The notes under the pieces were generated by a model. That model was not told the origin of the DNA and did not search any database. It worked only from the letters and a program-made list of their open reading frames with translations. A stretch of DNA of 64,000 bases, from contig CM066327.1 in NCBI GenBank assembly GCA_033807775.1, positions 76,762,795-76,826,794 of the forward strand. Direction: 5' to 3'. This stretch comes from Saussurea involucrata (Eukaryota > Streptophyta > Magnoliopsida > Asterales > Asteraceae). The position numbers and the translations under genes were made by a program. Shown piece by piece: positions 20,601 through 32,436 of this stretch; the stretch's first letter is position 1; each line of letters starts with the position of its first letter.

Positions 20601-20662
20601 ACCATACCGACTTCTGCCAAATACTCCCTGAAATTAGATGCATGAATAGTATGGTGGATACT
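20601..20662. repeat. 62-bp flanking direct repeat, right copy
   Basis: Identical to 8313-8374. Integrase coding sequence continues on the minus strand beyond 20662, so this is the proximal side of the split target. Confidence 0.92.
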
Positions 20663-20907
20663 CCAATGTTCCTCGCGTAAGTCCATCTTATAATTCACTT
20701 CTCCCACGATATATCTTTACCTTTGGAAGATCTCCAGAGAACTAACATGTTTGGGTAAAAAATCACACCTCGCGACCGACGCAGAAAAACAAAGGCTTTG
20801 TTTCGTACGACAAGTCTTGTATTAAGATAACGTCCCTTTAAATATGAACAACCGTAGCTTTGACCGTCGCCAATAAGGTATCTTCGATGTACGAACAAAC
20901 TAACCAC
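20601..20907 (-). pseudogene. Chromovirus A integrase, proximal piece
   Basis: On the minus strand the sequence reads as the C-terminal part of a Ty3/gypsy integrase. There is a segment comparable to the RQKSYAD...VGD block (GQSYGC, RNKAFVFLRRSRGVIF), then YPNMLVLWRSSKG, and after a frame change NYKMDLREEHWSIHHTIH. The last part runs into the 62-bp repeat and continues, in the same frame, at 8374 on the other side of Athila A. It is strongly diverged and broken. The upstream limit against the Tat element is unclear. Confidence 0.55.
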
Positions 20908-20929
20908 CGAAACTCACGACCGTCATACG

Positions 20930-21504
20930 ATTATCCTCGACATTAACTTACTAACGATCGACAAGCGTTTCTTTTACGGCTATTTAATTCACGTCAAGCA
21001 TAATGAATGTCAACGGTCATAATTAAATACCGCAATCAAGCGTATTCAATACCAAAGACCGTTTTCTACATTTATGAAGGTCATTAATGACGCCAAAGCC
21101 TATATATTTCAAGACCAAAGACACATTCAAGGACAACTAATTCTCAAAGACACACAATAAGCATATTCGAAGCTCTCAAGCAATTACTTACGTTGTCCTT
21201 TGAAGAAACGCACGATGAAAGCAATATTTCACACGACACACGATACAATTTTACAATTAAGTCTATTTATCTTGTAATTGTAATATATTGTACTCACGTC
21301 ACTTGTTACTAAAGGACGTCGTCCCTGTTTGACGACCATAGTGCACTGTCGACTTCTATAGTTAACCACGGTTTTTACCCTCGACAGGGGTTTTCCATGT
21401 CACCAAGTTCTCTTGTCTCTTTATGTTTTTGTTATCTGTCATATGATTTGTCGCATGATCCTTTCAACCTTAAGTTATCCTTTGGGTGATTTTTGGCATT
21501 AACA
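20930..21504 (+). repeat. Tat-type element 5' LTR (left limit approximate)
   Basis: The right end is defined by GGCATTAACA followed by a leader with TTTGGCGGCCACCGTGGGG (21506-21524), the motif I associate with Tat-clade plant gypsy elements. No second LTR is in the window, so the left border (about 20.9 kb) is a guess. Short direct repeats of GACGAC/GTCGTC type are frequent. Confidence 0.5.
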
Positions 21505-21505
21505 G

Positions 21506-21524
21506 TTTGGCGGCCACCGTGGGG
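21506..21524 (+). other. Tat-type primer site / leader motif
   Basis: TTTGGCGGCCACCGTGGGG directly follows the LTR end. The primer tRNA is not assigned; one base differs from the form I remember. Confidence 0.5.
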
Positions 21525-21604
21525 CCCCATCTAGAGAAAATCTCCGACAAAGCGTACGTCTTACTAACCGTTTCTTGAGCTCCCTCTGTTTTTCAGGAAA
21601 TGTG

Positions 21605-23300
21605 ATGCCAAGGAAACCTTTTTAATCAGCAAAGTGGTCCAAACCATAATACTAGTAGCTATTTTGTAGATCAGAACAGTACGAACCAAAATCAGAATCA
21701 AAGAAACTCCTTAGGATATCATAATGGTCCACTCCAGAATCCAGGAGGCTTCTATGGTCCTCAAGGAATCCCGTTCCAGAATTCAGGAAACTATTTGAAT
21801 CCACAAGGTGGTCTAAATTAAAATGTTGGAAATACCTTCGGTCAACAAAATGGCCCAAGACCATTTTCTGGATTTCCTCCTCAAGGACAGTATCCACCAC
21901 AGCACCTTCGACCACCGCCGTTGTTTCAGAATCAGACAATGCTTATTTCATCGACAGTATTTCGGCCGATTCAATTTCTAAATCAGACGGTACCCATGTC
22001 ATCAGCGACATTCCATACTGTCACGTCTCAGCCTCCCTTCATTCAAATTCCCACGATGAACATCCCGATGATGCCCCAACCGACGTTCAAATTTCTACCG
22101 CAAAGAGATGTTGCAGACTCGACGCACCATAATGGATTTCAGACAAACATTGGCTCTGTTCCTGCGAGAAATGAAGAATCTAGTTAGGACGACCCGGTCC
22201 CCCGACGCGTGAAGCTTCTGGAAGATCAAAATGAAAAGATGTTGTCACTGTTGTCCAAGTTACCTGGTGCCGCGTTACCTGTCGACGTCGAACAACGCTC
22301 TGGATTTCAAGCATCCCCCTTCGTCGACGAGATTTCCACGGTTGACGTCCCAAAGAAATACAACATCCCAACGTTCACACCAATATATTCAGGGATCACA
22401 TACCCGATGGAACACATCTCTCAGTACAAACAAAGGATGTAGACGGTGTTCATACCTCACCAATATCAAGAGTTATCCATGTGTAAAGGCTTTGGTGCGA
22501 CACTCACTAATCTAGCCCTCCAGTGGCTGATAAATCTCAAACCAAAGTCCATCAATAACTTCGTCGAGCTTGTCAATTAGTTCTCTTGACAATTCGCCAG
22601 TTGTCGCAAGATGGAGAATCAGACTAGTGACTTGTACTATGTCATCCAGAAAACTAGAGAGTCCATCCGAAGTTACTTCAATCGTTTCAATGCAGAAATG
22701 ATCAGCGTCCGTAATTGCGACGTCAAAACTGCAATCAAAGCTTACAAACGAGGTCTGGAAGTCTCTTCTGGATTATACACAGATCTCACGAGGTACCCCC
22801 CAGAGAACTTTGGGGATGTTCGAGCTAGGACGTTGGCCTACATGAGAGTCGAAGACGACGCGACTTTTCATCGAAAGCATTCGGGCGACAAAAGATCACT
22901 AAGCGTAAAGAAACCCGATTTCAAAGCCAAAACCGTCACCAAGACAGAACCCGTCCGACAAATTTCGAACGTCAGGTTTGAGAAAAAGAAAAACGCTCCT
23001 ACTCATAAATTCCCCCAGCATTCTAAGATCTCATCTTATGGATTCAAGGGAACTGCCAAGGACCTGGTTGAGGCCCTGAAGAACGTCGAGTCGACTATCC
23101 ACTGACCTAAGAAGAGTGACAAACACGACGACAAGAAAGACAAGGCCAAGTGGTGTGACTTCCATAAAGATCATGGACACACAACAGAAGATTGTCTCGC
23201 GTTACGGAAAGAACTTGCATATATCGTCCCAAAAGGACACCTCAATGGACTGATCGATGATGACAAGACGGAAATACAGAATGCGTGACCTCCATCCCCA
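21605..23300 (+). pseudogene. Tat-type gag, decayed
   Basis: The ATG at 21605 is followed by early stops, then a Pro/Gln-rich stretch (21921-22187). The gag core is recognisable at 22611-23105 by ESIRSYFNRFNAEMISVRN, AYKRGLEVSSGLY and ARTLAYMRVEDD. After a stop at 23103, the knuckle WCDFHKDHGHTTEDCLALRK (C-x-x-H...C type) follows at about 23150-23210. The order is normal for Tat gag (core, then zinc knuckle). At least five stops or frame changes are present. Confidence 0.75.
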
Positions 23301-23439
23301 CTTCATGCAAAAAATTTAAACTGCATAACTGGAGGGTCGGGCGTATGTGGACTAACCTACTCCGCAACCAAACGACACGCTAGCAGAGGTTCTGACGACC
23401 AACCTATCTCACGATCGCTAAAATCTAAGAAGTAGTTAG

Positions 23440-24113
23440 AACTGGAAGCTATGGCCGTAATGTTCGATCAAAGTGATCATCAGGAACCATGGCAGAAACA
23501 TCATGACGGATTGATAATCCAACTGACGGTCGACAATTGCTCGACCAAAAGAGTCCTCGTCGATGGAGGAAGTTCGGCAAATGTCATATTCCTCAGCACG
23601 ATCAAAGCAATGGGGATCGACACGTCAGAGATCACAAGAGGATCTACAGTCTTGGTGGGGTTCAATGGAGACTCGACTAGCACCGTCGGGGAGATTATTC
23701 TTCCTGTGTACGCCAAAGGAGTCAACAAGCAGACCAAGTTCAATGTGATCGACTGCTCGTCAGCCTACAATATCATTTTGGGATGACCATGGATCCATGA
23801 TATGAAAGTTGTACCTTCGACGTATCACCATACGATGAAATTCCCAACGCCATGGGGAGTCTAGGAGATCAAAAGCGAGCAAAAGATCGTCCGAGAATGC
23901 TACAGACGACGATGAAACCCCCGAAGAAGGACATCTAGCAACTACAAGTCCATGATGTCCATGAGTCCGTCGATGACTATCGCCTGGAAGAAGTCGTCCT
24001 CGACAAGGACAAGCCTGATAGAATAGTCTTTGTTGGATCGTCGCTCGATCCAACCATCAAAGATAAAATAATCTCTTTTCTTGTAGGAACATGCCGATTA
24101 CTTTGTTTAGACA
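23440..24113 (+). pseudogene. Tat-type protease region, decayed
   Basis: The aspartic protease motif is VDGGSSANVIFLS near 23561-23600, where the family has D(S/T)G-like active-site turns, followed by NVIDCSSAYNIILG. A stop follows at 23784 (TGA), where a Trp or Arg codon would be expected before PWIH. Reading continues in fragments to about 24113, where the solo LTR interrupts it; the following HEDIVGIDPDV segment lies on the other side at 26753. Confidence 0.75.
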
Positions 24114-24118
24114 CATGA

Positions 24119-26752
24119 TGTAACACCCTAAAAACAGGGCTAAATAAAACCTTGAAATTTCACAAGTTATGATCATACAACTTCAAACTTATATATCAAG
24201 AGGATCAACTGTAAGGTTTTTATGTGCATATAACAACAACTTAAATAACTTATTAATCTAATCATAACATCACAATCAGATTAACTAAGTTATCTAAACG
24301 TCTGTCCCAAAATATCAAAAGAATATCTAGATCATCTGACATCTCCAAGTTTGAATCCTTTCAAAAGTCCTCTTCACACATTACCGCTTACTTCCCGGAG
24401 TTTGTACCTGGTAAGAAAATTTAACTTGAAACATTAGGCTTTCGCCTAGTGAGAGTATTCAAATCAAATTTAAATTAACAATTAAAACATAAACAGATAA
24501 ATCAAACCTGTCCTCAACTATCTTACCGTACAACAACTCCTTTCCAGAATCGGGGAAATCTACCCCACACCCAATACTTATGACTAACTCGTTAAATCAT
24601 AACCACAAATTAAGAGTTATTATGAATCATCACAGATTCGCAGTTAATACTCTTCACACAAGAAATTACAAGTCAAAACCTGCCTATTTCTTAATCAGGA
24701 AGTAGAGATTACAAATTACTTTATGCCTATCTCTATTCTTCCTCTCATCACTGGGAAATCTCCGATCTTCCCGATAATAATGGAAATCTCTGATCTTCCA
24801 TAAATCGAAATGGGAATTACAAATCAAAATCTGCCTATTCCACATTCCACCTCAACATCAATGGTCCCAATGGGATTATAATATCGCGATACTCAATCGG
24901 GACTCACGATGATTCGAGGTTCACCCAATTACTAAAATTACACCCCTTTGGTCTATGGCGAGTAATCGGTTCCCATTATACCGTACCCATGTGCCCCCGA
25001 AGACCGGGTGCCTATTTTAGTAAAAGCACATAACACAATTCATATATGAATATACTAATCGATACTACTATATGCGTCCGGCATACAATATATCATTTCT
25101 CCGAACATATTCTATATATATAAAAATAACGAATATTATTAGCTCCTCGTCTCAATCTTTTAACTAACCCCTCTTTGCAACTTAGCACGGAAGTTAATAT
25201 CTCAATTGTTAATCTACATTTTTGGACTCATAAATAGATCCTTATAATTTATCTCAATAAGACTTCAAATCATATTTAGAGTTCATAAACATGTAACAAC
25301 TTGCATATAGCAGATAATCATACTTTACATGTAAGAATATTAATAAGTACCAGTTCATCAACTTCATAGCTATCCCCTCTTAGCAATTTTAGCATGGGGA
25401 TCAACATCTCATAACTTTTAATCATTTATTTGGACTTATTACTCCGATCTCATAACTATGATTAACCTTCAGTAAGTCATAATATCACAAACCAGAGCTT
25501 ACTACGAATCAATCCCAAATTCTAGATCAATACTCTCATTTAATAAATCATAATTACATATGTCTATTTATTAGAAAGGATGTAGAGATGACAATTACTC
25601 ATGTCAATCTCTATTCATCCTAAGAAATCAGGAATTACGATTACTCACATCAATCCCATGATTTCTCAATAATGCAAATAGGAATTACGATTACTCACAT
25701 CAATTCCACATTTCATATCAAGCTAGTGTCTATGGATCCATTACACTCTATCATATGTATATACAATACCATATACTACCTCTCATAACATAATCTATAT
25801 AAATATTTCCTCTCCTCGACTTCTTAACTAACCCCTTTTTACCATTTAGCACGAAGATCCCAACATAGCATCACTCTTAATCATCTTTTTAGATTCATTA
25901 CTGATTAAGACAAATCCTTTCATCTATCAACAACTTATGGTAAAAGTCAGTTTCATAACGGAATGATAATTGCTCAAGCACTATTCATCATCTTCTTCAT
26001 TTAGCCAATTCACACAATCAAGATATTGAGCCTACCATCTTTCAATTGATTCATACCCAAGCATTTAGACATAGTTTAAAACATATCTATATCTATTTCA
26101 ATGGCTAATTTTAAAGAGAAGTGAATAAACTCACCTGATAAGTTTCTGCACTTAGGGTTCTTCCAAAAACTTCAAAATAAGCTTCCCAAAACACTTCTAA
26201 ACAGAAAATTAGGTTTAGATACTAAACAATAGAAGGAATCACCATACTAATCATAAAATTCTTACCAAGATTTCTTCAAAACAAAGCCTTCCTTTCTCCT
26301 GCTTCTTTCTCCTTCACGACTCTCTCTCTCGTTTTCTCTAATTTTAAACAAAATGACCGACTCAATCAGATTATAAAGTGTAAAAATATCTCTGACGTCG
26401 GCGCTACTTATGGCGCTACTTATCTGGCGCCATAAGGCGCGCCACCCTCTGCCCAGCAACTTGGCGCCACTTCTGGCGCTACTTAAGTAGCGCGGGAACT
26501 GGCCCCAAATCTCTGCTCTAAAAAATCACTTTGTAACACGTCCATTTCATCCGTCCAACAATCCTGGGTTCTAGTTAGCTTACACGGGTGTGCACTCCAC
26601 GCCTTTAACTCAAGTTATAACTTAGCTAACAACCCCGTTATTACTCTTGTGAATACAATTACAAAAATAAAGACCGATGATTTCACTAAAATCATCAACA
26701 GTTTATAATTATAAGTCACAAAATTAATACAACGGAAATTCGAGATGTTACA
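24119..26752 (-). mobile_element. Chromovirus solo LTR (2634 bp)
   Basis: It starts TGTAACACCC (24119) and ends GATGTTACA (26752), and is flanked by the exact 5-bp duplication CATGA (24114-24118 and 26753-26757). There is no internal region, PBS or second LTR, so it is a solo LTR left by recombination. Read on the minus strand it starts TGTAACATCTCG, typical of chromovirus LTRs. A GC-rich array of GGCGCC and GCGCTACTTA words lies at 26394-26505, followed on the minus strand by a TTATAA box. It splits the Tat pol gene. Confidence 0.9.
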
Positions 26753-27662
26753 CATGAGGATATAGTCGGCATCGATCCTGATGTCATTTCCCACAAGCTG
26801 AATGTCGACCCATCGTACAAACCTATAAAGCAAAAGCGACGAAAATTCACCCCTGAGCGAAATAAGGTGATCAACGAAGAACTCGACAACTTGCTAAAGA
26901 CAGGGAAAATCAGAGAAGTAAAGTATCGTGATTGGTTGGCCAATGTCGTGGTCGTACAAAGAAAAACGGAAAGTGGAGGGTATGCATTGACTTCACATAC
27001 CTCAATAAGGCCTGGCCGAAAGATCCCTTCCCATTACCACACGTCGACGCGACCGTCGGTCATGAACTTCTTACGTTCATGGACGCCTATTAAGGTTATA
27101 ACCAGATACTGATGCATACTGCCGACCAAGAGAAAACCGCCTTCATGATGGACAAATGTATTTATTGCTATAAAGTTATGCCTTTTGGTATGAAAAATAC
27201 AGGGTCGACATACCAGCGATTGGTCAACAAAATGTTCAAAGATTAGCTTAGCGACACGATGGAAGTATACATCGACGACATGCCCGTCAAGTCGAAACAA
27301 GCGAACGACCATATTGACCACCTGAAGAAGTCGTTCGACGTACTTAGGAAATATCAAATGAAGCTAAACCCGACAAAGTTTTCTTTCGGTGTCAGCGCCA
27401 GAAAAGTCATCGGGTACATGGTGACACGACGTGGAATCCAAGCAAACCCAAATCAAATAAAGGTGATCGTCGATATTAAATCACCTACAAACTTCAAAGA
27501 AGTCCAATGACTTACCAGTCGTATAGCCGCGTTAAACATATTTATCTCTCGATCATCCGATAAATGTCACTTGTTTTACAATGTCTTAAGGAAAAATAGG
27601 GGCTTCGAGTGGACGAACGACCACGAGAAAACGCTACAAAAGCTAAAATAATACATGGCGTT
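26753..27662 (+). pseudogene. Tat-type reverse transcriptase, truncated
   Basis: Starts with HEDIVGIDPDVISHKLNVDP and KQKRRKFTPERNKVI, then after a frameshift PFPLPHVDATVG, then MPFGMKNTGSTYQRL, and the active-site motif YIDDMPVKSK near 27270-27300. RNase H begins at RGFEWTNDHEKTLQKLK and the sequence breaks off at 27662. Stops occur within (TAA near 27094, TAG near 27244, TGA near 27508). Left of the solo LTR the same ORF is the protease region. Downstream RNase H and integrase are absent, replaced by chromovirus B. Confidence 0.85.
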
Positions 27663-27807
27663 CCCTTAAAGTATGCCTTCATCTTTAGCATAGACCCTTT
27701 CCATAACCTGGGCCTCTTCAATAGTCTCTCGAAGATTAGTCGCTTTGGAGTTCCGAACCATTGCCATCATATCCGCAAGCAATCCCTTAAAGTATGCCTT
27801 CATCTTT
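27663..27807. repeat. 24-bp duplication at the Tat / chromovirus B junction
   Basis: The same 24 bp (starting CCCTTAAAGTATGCC) occur at 27663-27686 and 27784-27807. The second copy is in the normal gag frame; the first abuts the truncation point in a different frame. Confidence 0.85.
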
Positions 27808-28566
27808 TCCTTCTTTGTTGGGGCCACATGCCCCACAAGGTTCAGTTTCTCCATGAAGAGTCGAGTGTATTCTTTGATTGACAAGTTTCCCTTCTTGATT
27901 GATCGGAACTCTTCCTCGATCAAGTCCATCTCCTGTTCGTTGCAATACTCTTCTAAGATCTTTTTCTTAAAAGTGGCCCAAGTCATCTTGGTCAAAACAG
28001 AAGTCTCTATGGTGGAAGTGTAGACATTCCACCATGTCAAAGCCGAACTCCGAAGCATTTGAGAACCAAACTTTACTTTCTAGTTCTCCTCACAGTCGCA
28101 AGCCCTGAAGGCCTGTTCGATCTCTCGAATCCAGTTCATGCAGGCGACTGGATCGTCAGAACTGGCAAACTCCGGTGGTTTACAACATAGGAAAGTTTTT
28201 TAGGAGCATACCCTTCCCGTAGGCCTTGTCTCCAAAGTAACTAACCCTTCAGTCCGGTTCTCATCACATGTTCCCCCGGAACCCCCAACAATTATATTTT
28301 CTATAATCGTTTCATGACGACGCGATTGAGCATCCCTATCCTCTAAAAGTTTCATGAACAACTCCTGTTGTTTGAGGGGTCACTTCCGAAATTACCGGGT
28401 TGGTAGAAGCAATATTTCTTCTTGGAATCTGCTCCACTCTTCCACCCAACAAAGGCGGAAGTGGAGGAGGCAAAGCTGATGCATCGATGTTCGGTTGATC
28501 GATCGTGGATTCGGTCACGACATTACCTTCAGGCGAAGTCTGAGTTCTACTCCGAGTGTTTACCAT
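27663..28566 (-). pseudogene. Chromovirus B gag, truncated
   Basis: On the minus strand an MVNTRSRTQTSPEG start at 28566 is followed, after frame changes near 28330 and 28070, by the gag core LTWWNVYTSTIETSVLTKMTW, shortened here to its recognisable ends LTWWN and MTWATFKKKILEEYC, then EEFRSIKKGNLSIKEYTRLF and MKAYFKGLLADM. The reading stops at 27666 right at a junction with the Tat RT. No zinc knuckle or pol follows, so all of pol and the 3' LTR are lost. The MVNTRSR start is common in plant gypsy gag. Confidence 0.8.
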
Positions 28567-28914
28567 ATATGTCTGTCACATCCGAGAATGAAGATAAGCA
28601 CAGAGACTACGAGATAACATAAAGAAACGTACTAAAACAGTCATTGATTCTCATAATCATAGCAATCAAGCATGCTCACGTAACAATGTATTCATAATAG
28701 CAGTAGTTAATTGGAATTATGAACACGTTACACATAAGAATTCTCGTTACCACTTTCATAATTCACAATAATGTAATTTCCGTCGACTCCAAAACGTCCC
28801 ATCTTAATGTGTCTACCCAATTTCCTCACACTTCATCACTTAATGGTCTCAGCTTAAGTCTAGGCATCATACTAGCATACCTAGTTCACTTAAACTAGGG
28901 CTCTGATACCAACT
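28567..28914 (-). other. Chromovirus B leader with Met-type PBS
   Basis: Non-coding leader between LTR and gag. On the minus strand TGGTATCAGAGC (28911-28900) is the initiator tRNA-Met primer site, three bases from the LTR end. Confidence 0.85.
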
Positions 28915-31068
28915 TGTAACACCCTAAAATTTAAACATTTAATCATAGGGGATTCCGGAAAATGGATAAATTTAAACTTCATAAAACGAGCCAACAAAAA
29001 CCATTAATGCAATGGAATAGTTTGGACGATGTACAATTTAAATGAGTATTGAGACATAATACATAACAACCTATTAATCTAGAGCTAAAGTAGGCTAAGT
29101 TAATCCGGGTGTCACTATATCTCCAAAAAGTCTCTCATCTCGATCCCAAAGCCCGACCCTCCAATGCTCCTAAGCATGGCCGGCAAAACAACACGGCAAA
29201 GACGCCGCTAGGTGGAACCTGTAACCCACAAAATACATTAAGCATTAGACCAAAGTCTAGTAAGATTTAAATCGTTAATGTAATTTTTAAGAGAAATATA
29301 ACAATGGTGCCAACGTAAAGATATCGGCTCCACTTGATACCAGATTACCAATTCCCACGAGTCACAAAGATCCACACTTGATCATAAAATAAAAGAGATA
29401 TTCTTATAAATACGGGGCAGACCCGTTACCATCTAGGTGACGAGAACACGTGAATGGGGTCACCTTTGATGTTATGGATTGCACCTCAAGTCCCGGTCTT
29501 AGTTCCCATGCCATGAAGACATCACAACCTCAAACCATAAACCAACTGCCTTTATTGCCTACTCCGTCGAGTTACACCTCAAGGACTTACGGAGACCATA
29601 TTGCCTATCCATTCTAGACGAGTTACACCTCAAGGACAGTTGTCCCTTATTGCCTACTCGCTAGTAGCCGCCAATGGCTTAACCAAAATAGTCTTATAGT
29701 CTGCAAGGTCTAACTCCTCGTGCACAAGGAGTTAGACTACAATAATCTCATAAAAGATAAATCAATTACCATAAATAGAGACTTTCCACATAATCATGAT
29801 GATAGAGTCACAACATCTATTGCTTAGCAAATAAATCCCATATTATTCTAGAACACAATTTCACATAATCTCTACATACAAGTTTAGCATTTAATAGTAG
29901 TTTATCTCTATATATTTCCATTTATAAAAGACCCTCAATAGACACTTAAAGACTTGCTAGAACGTACATGAATGTATGAACATATTTACACAACAAGATG
30001 GTTTTATCCCATGTATGTACATATCCATATAACTTCCATCAATGACTTGGGTAAACCCTAAGTTTGATCATTTTTCCAAATATGAGTAATGTCTTCACAT
30101 ATAATACAAAGAAATTAAATAATTCATAAGAAATGAGTAAAACTCATCAACTAGGGTTTGTGAGGTGAAAACCCTAAATCTTGAAGAACCCTAAAAGTTT
30201 GTAAGAAAACTATGGTTAGTGTTTGCCATAAATGAAGTCCATAATCTAGGAGGATGATAACACCAAGACATCTTACCTAAGGGTATATAGGAACCCTATT
30301 CAAAATGGACACCCTAGCTCTTGAGACTTGGCTTGAACTTTAGCTAGCAAGATATAGAGATCCACAAGTAGGTGTGAGATTAATGAGATAGGAACCCTAG
30401 ATGGAGATCATTAAATGTGTCTAGGGTTTATGGATGAGGAAATGAATGAGGAGAGAGGTGATGAGTACTGAAATCTCCAAGAGAGGAGAAAGGGATCGCA
30501 CTTCAGTAGTCCAAAAGAAAAGAAAAGTGTTTTCTTAAACGAAGGTGGTTCCCTTCGTTTAAAGAAGCGTCAGCCCGCCGGCGATTGTGCCTCACGCGAG
30601 AGTGCCCCGGTCACACTTGTCGGGCACTCTCGCCCAGTTTTTACCACGAGCAAGGGGGCTGGAGATCTGGACTCGGCGACTATGCCACTCGCGAGAGTGC
30701 CTCGATCACTCTCGCCCAAGCAGTACCGCGACTGAGTTTGAGCAGCAGGGAGAGATGGGAAGGAAGGAAGCAGGTTGGTACGATGGCATGCATGAAATAT
30801 TGGTTCCAATCCTCCCGAAATCATGTTCTTAGGGTTTTACCCCCCGAAAACTTCTACGCGAGACCATCCTAATCTATGACGTGCATGTATGCGAGAGCGT
30901 ACAAGTAACTCACCCCGAGAGCTACTAACGAACAGTTATTATAACGGAACCTAACTAATGGGGCCCGCACAACGCATTCACCCAAGAAGTACTAAATCTA
31001 CCATTAACGTTTTAATTTAATTACTTAAACGAGAATAAGTGCTTACCCGAAAATTTGGGGGTGTTAAA
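28915..31068 (-). repeat. Chromovirus B 5' LTR
   Basis: On the plus strand the left edge is TGTAACACCC (28915) and the right edge GGGGGTGTTAAA (31068), where the last bases have changed from the expected TGTTACA. Features are two copies of a CGAGTTACACCTCAAGGAC phrase (about 29566-29640), a GC-rich palindrome array of GCGAGAGTG/CACTCTCGC words at 30568-30722, and on the minus strand a TTTAAAC box just after the array (30555-30562). The minus-strand orientation is fixed by the PBS. Confidence 0.8.
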
Positions 31069-31893
31069 GTGATCTAACGCAAGGAAACCTAAGGAGTGGC
31101 CTAACGCAAGTCTAAACATAATATATTAAACACTGGAAAAATTAAGACACTGGATAGCAGAAGTCCGGATAGGAATCTGGGAAAAAGTTATCCGGGAGAT
31201 GAAATCCGGATAGTGTTTTTCGGATGGAGGTTTACCAGAAAAGAAGGTGAAATCCGGATAGTGATCCATAATAGATCTCGTCCGGAATTCGGATATGGTT
31301 CGGAAAATGAAAGTCCGGAAAGGAAGTCCGGATGCGAGTCCGGAAAATTGTAATCCGGGATGTGACGTCCAGAAATTAGGAATCCGGGAATGGGGAATCC
31401 GGGATGCGAATCCGGGATGGGAATCCGGGAAGTGAGTCCAGATAATCGGAAAATTAAAACTTGTTCGGAAGAAACTTACCCGAAATAGCATTGTCCGAAA
31501 AACGTGTATATGCGAACAATTAGGATTGAATGAATGCCAAACTTGAAGGTTTTGATTTCTGAGAAATATTAGACCAACAAGCAAGCAAAAACACAAATAC
31601 CCAAATCGAATGAAGCCTAAAAAACACACTTTTTGAAGAAAAATTAAGAGTTTTTGAAGAACAGAGCAAGAACCTAGAAAATACGATTTTGACAAATTGA
31701 AGGATTAAACTTGGATTTTTGCTACGAAACTCAACAAAACTTAATTTAACGATTAATGAAACACACTAGCACAAATGAAAATCAACAATTTGCAGAAATC
31801 GAAGCAAATCAGAAAACAAGAAAAACTCACAGTGCGATTCCAGAAAAATATGAGTTTGAATCAATACCTCAATCTCTCTGCTCTGATACCACG
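31069..31893 (-). other. Copia C leader with TCCGGA repeat array and Met-type PBS
   Basis: On the minus strand the PBS TGGTATCAGAGC (31891-31880) follows the LTR by two bases. The leader then runs to the chromovirus B boundary. Between 31160 and 31445 about 15 copies of TCCGG(A/G) with similar flanks occur every 15-25 bp. They create a long spurious open frame (FRT/FPD-rich) that is not a gene. No copia gag or pol is present. Confidence 0.65.
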
Positions 31894-32136
31894 TGCGGAT
31901 CCCAGAATGTGCAATCACGAACAATAATCAAGTAGTACTTAACAATATCAATGAACAATCATTCGTCATCCATCTCATTCAATAATCAAAGTGTTTACAA
32001 TGAAGTTGACGGCTCTAAAAGCTATAATGATGGATTAACCAAAAACAATAGGAAAAGTAAACTATTTTTATCTTTTGAGGTATTTACACATTTAGCCCAT
32101 AACTTTACGATAATTACATATTTCACCCTAACAACA
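31894..32136 (-). repeat. Copia C 5' LTR (about 243 bp)
   Basis: Plus-strand edges are TGCGGATCCC (31894) and CTAACAACA (32136). On the minus strand it runs TGTTGTTAGGGTG to GGATCCGCA, then the PBS. The outer boundary rests only on the TG...CA rule, because no partner LTR is in the window. Confidence 0.55.
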
Positions 32137-32140
32137 CCCC

Positions 32141-32398
32141 TGAATATATATATATATATATATATATAGAGGATACAAATCAAATGTAAACTTTGCATTT
32201 GTTGTGCCCCCTTACAAACCGGTGTGCATATATGCATAATCTAAGATGCATATATGCATTATCCATATGAATGTATGTCAATTATATGTGTATTCTTGCA
32301 CGTATGCATATACATATGTATATGCACACTAGTTTGTGCATATATGCACATTGGTTTATAAGGGGTGCAACAAATGTACGGTTTTCATTTTACGGAGC

Positions 32399-32431
<33 letters not shown>

Positions 32432-32436
32432 TGTGT
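32141..32436. mobile_element. Small foldback element bordered by TA repeats
   Basis: Inverted arms of roughly 70 bp (for example CATTTGTTGTGCCCCCTTA near 32191 against its complement near 32355-32373, and TGTGCATATATGCA on both sides) surround a TGCATA-rich centre. Each side is bordered by an AT-dinucleotide tract (32144-32168 and 32412-32430), the right one preceded by (CT)n. There is no ORF. It resembles elements that sit in TA microsatellites. Confidence 0.6.

Noticed and set aside
30570..30872. Overlapping frames on both strands in a GC-rich stretch
   Set aside because: They lie in the palindromic array of the chromovirus B LTR; GC content alone keeps them open.
31126..31695. 189-codon open frame on the minus strand
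   Set aside because: Its repetitive FRT/FPD pattern comes directly from the TCCGG repeat array of the copia leader. No protein motif is present.
32137..32141. CCCCT next to the copia C LTR as a polypurine tract
   Set aside because: Only four G on the minus strand followed by TA repeats; the PBS on the other side shows this is the 5' LTR.
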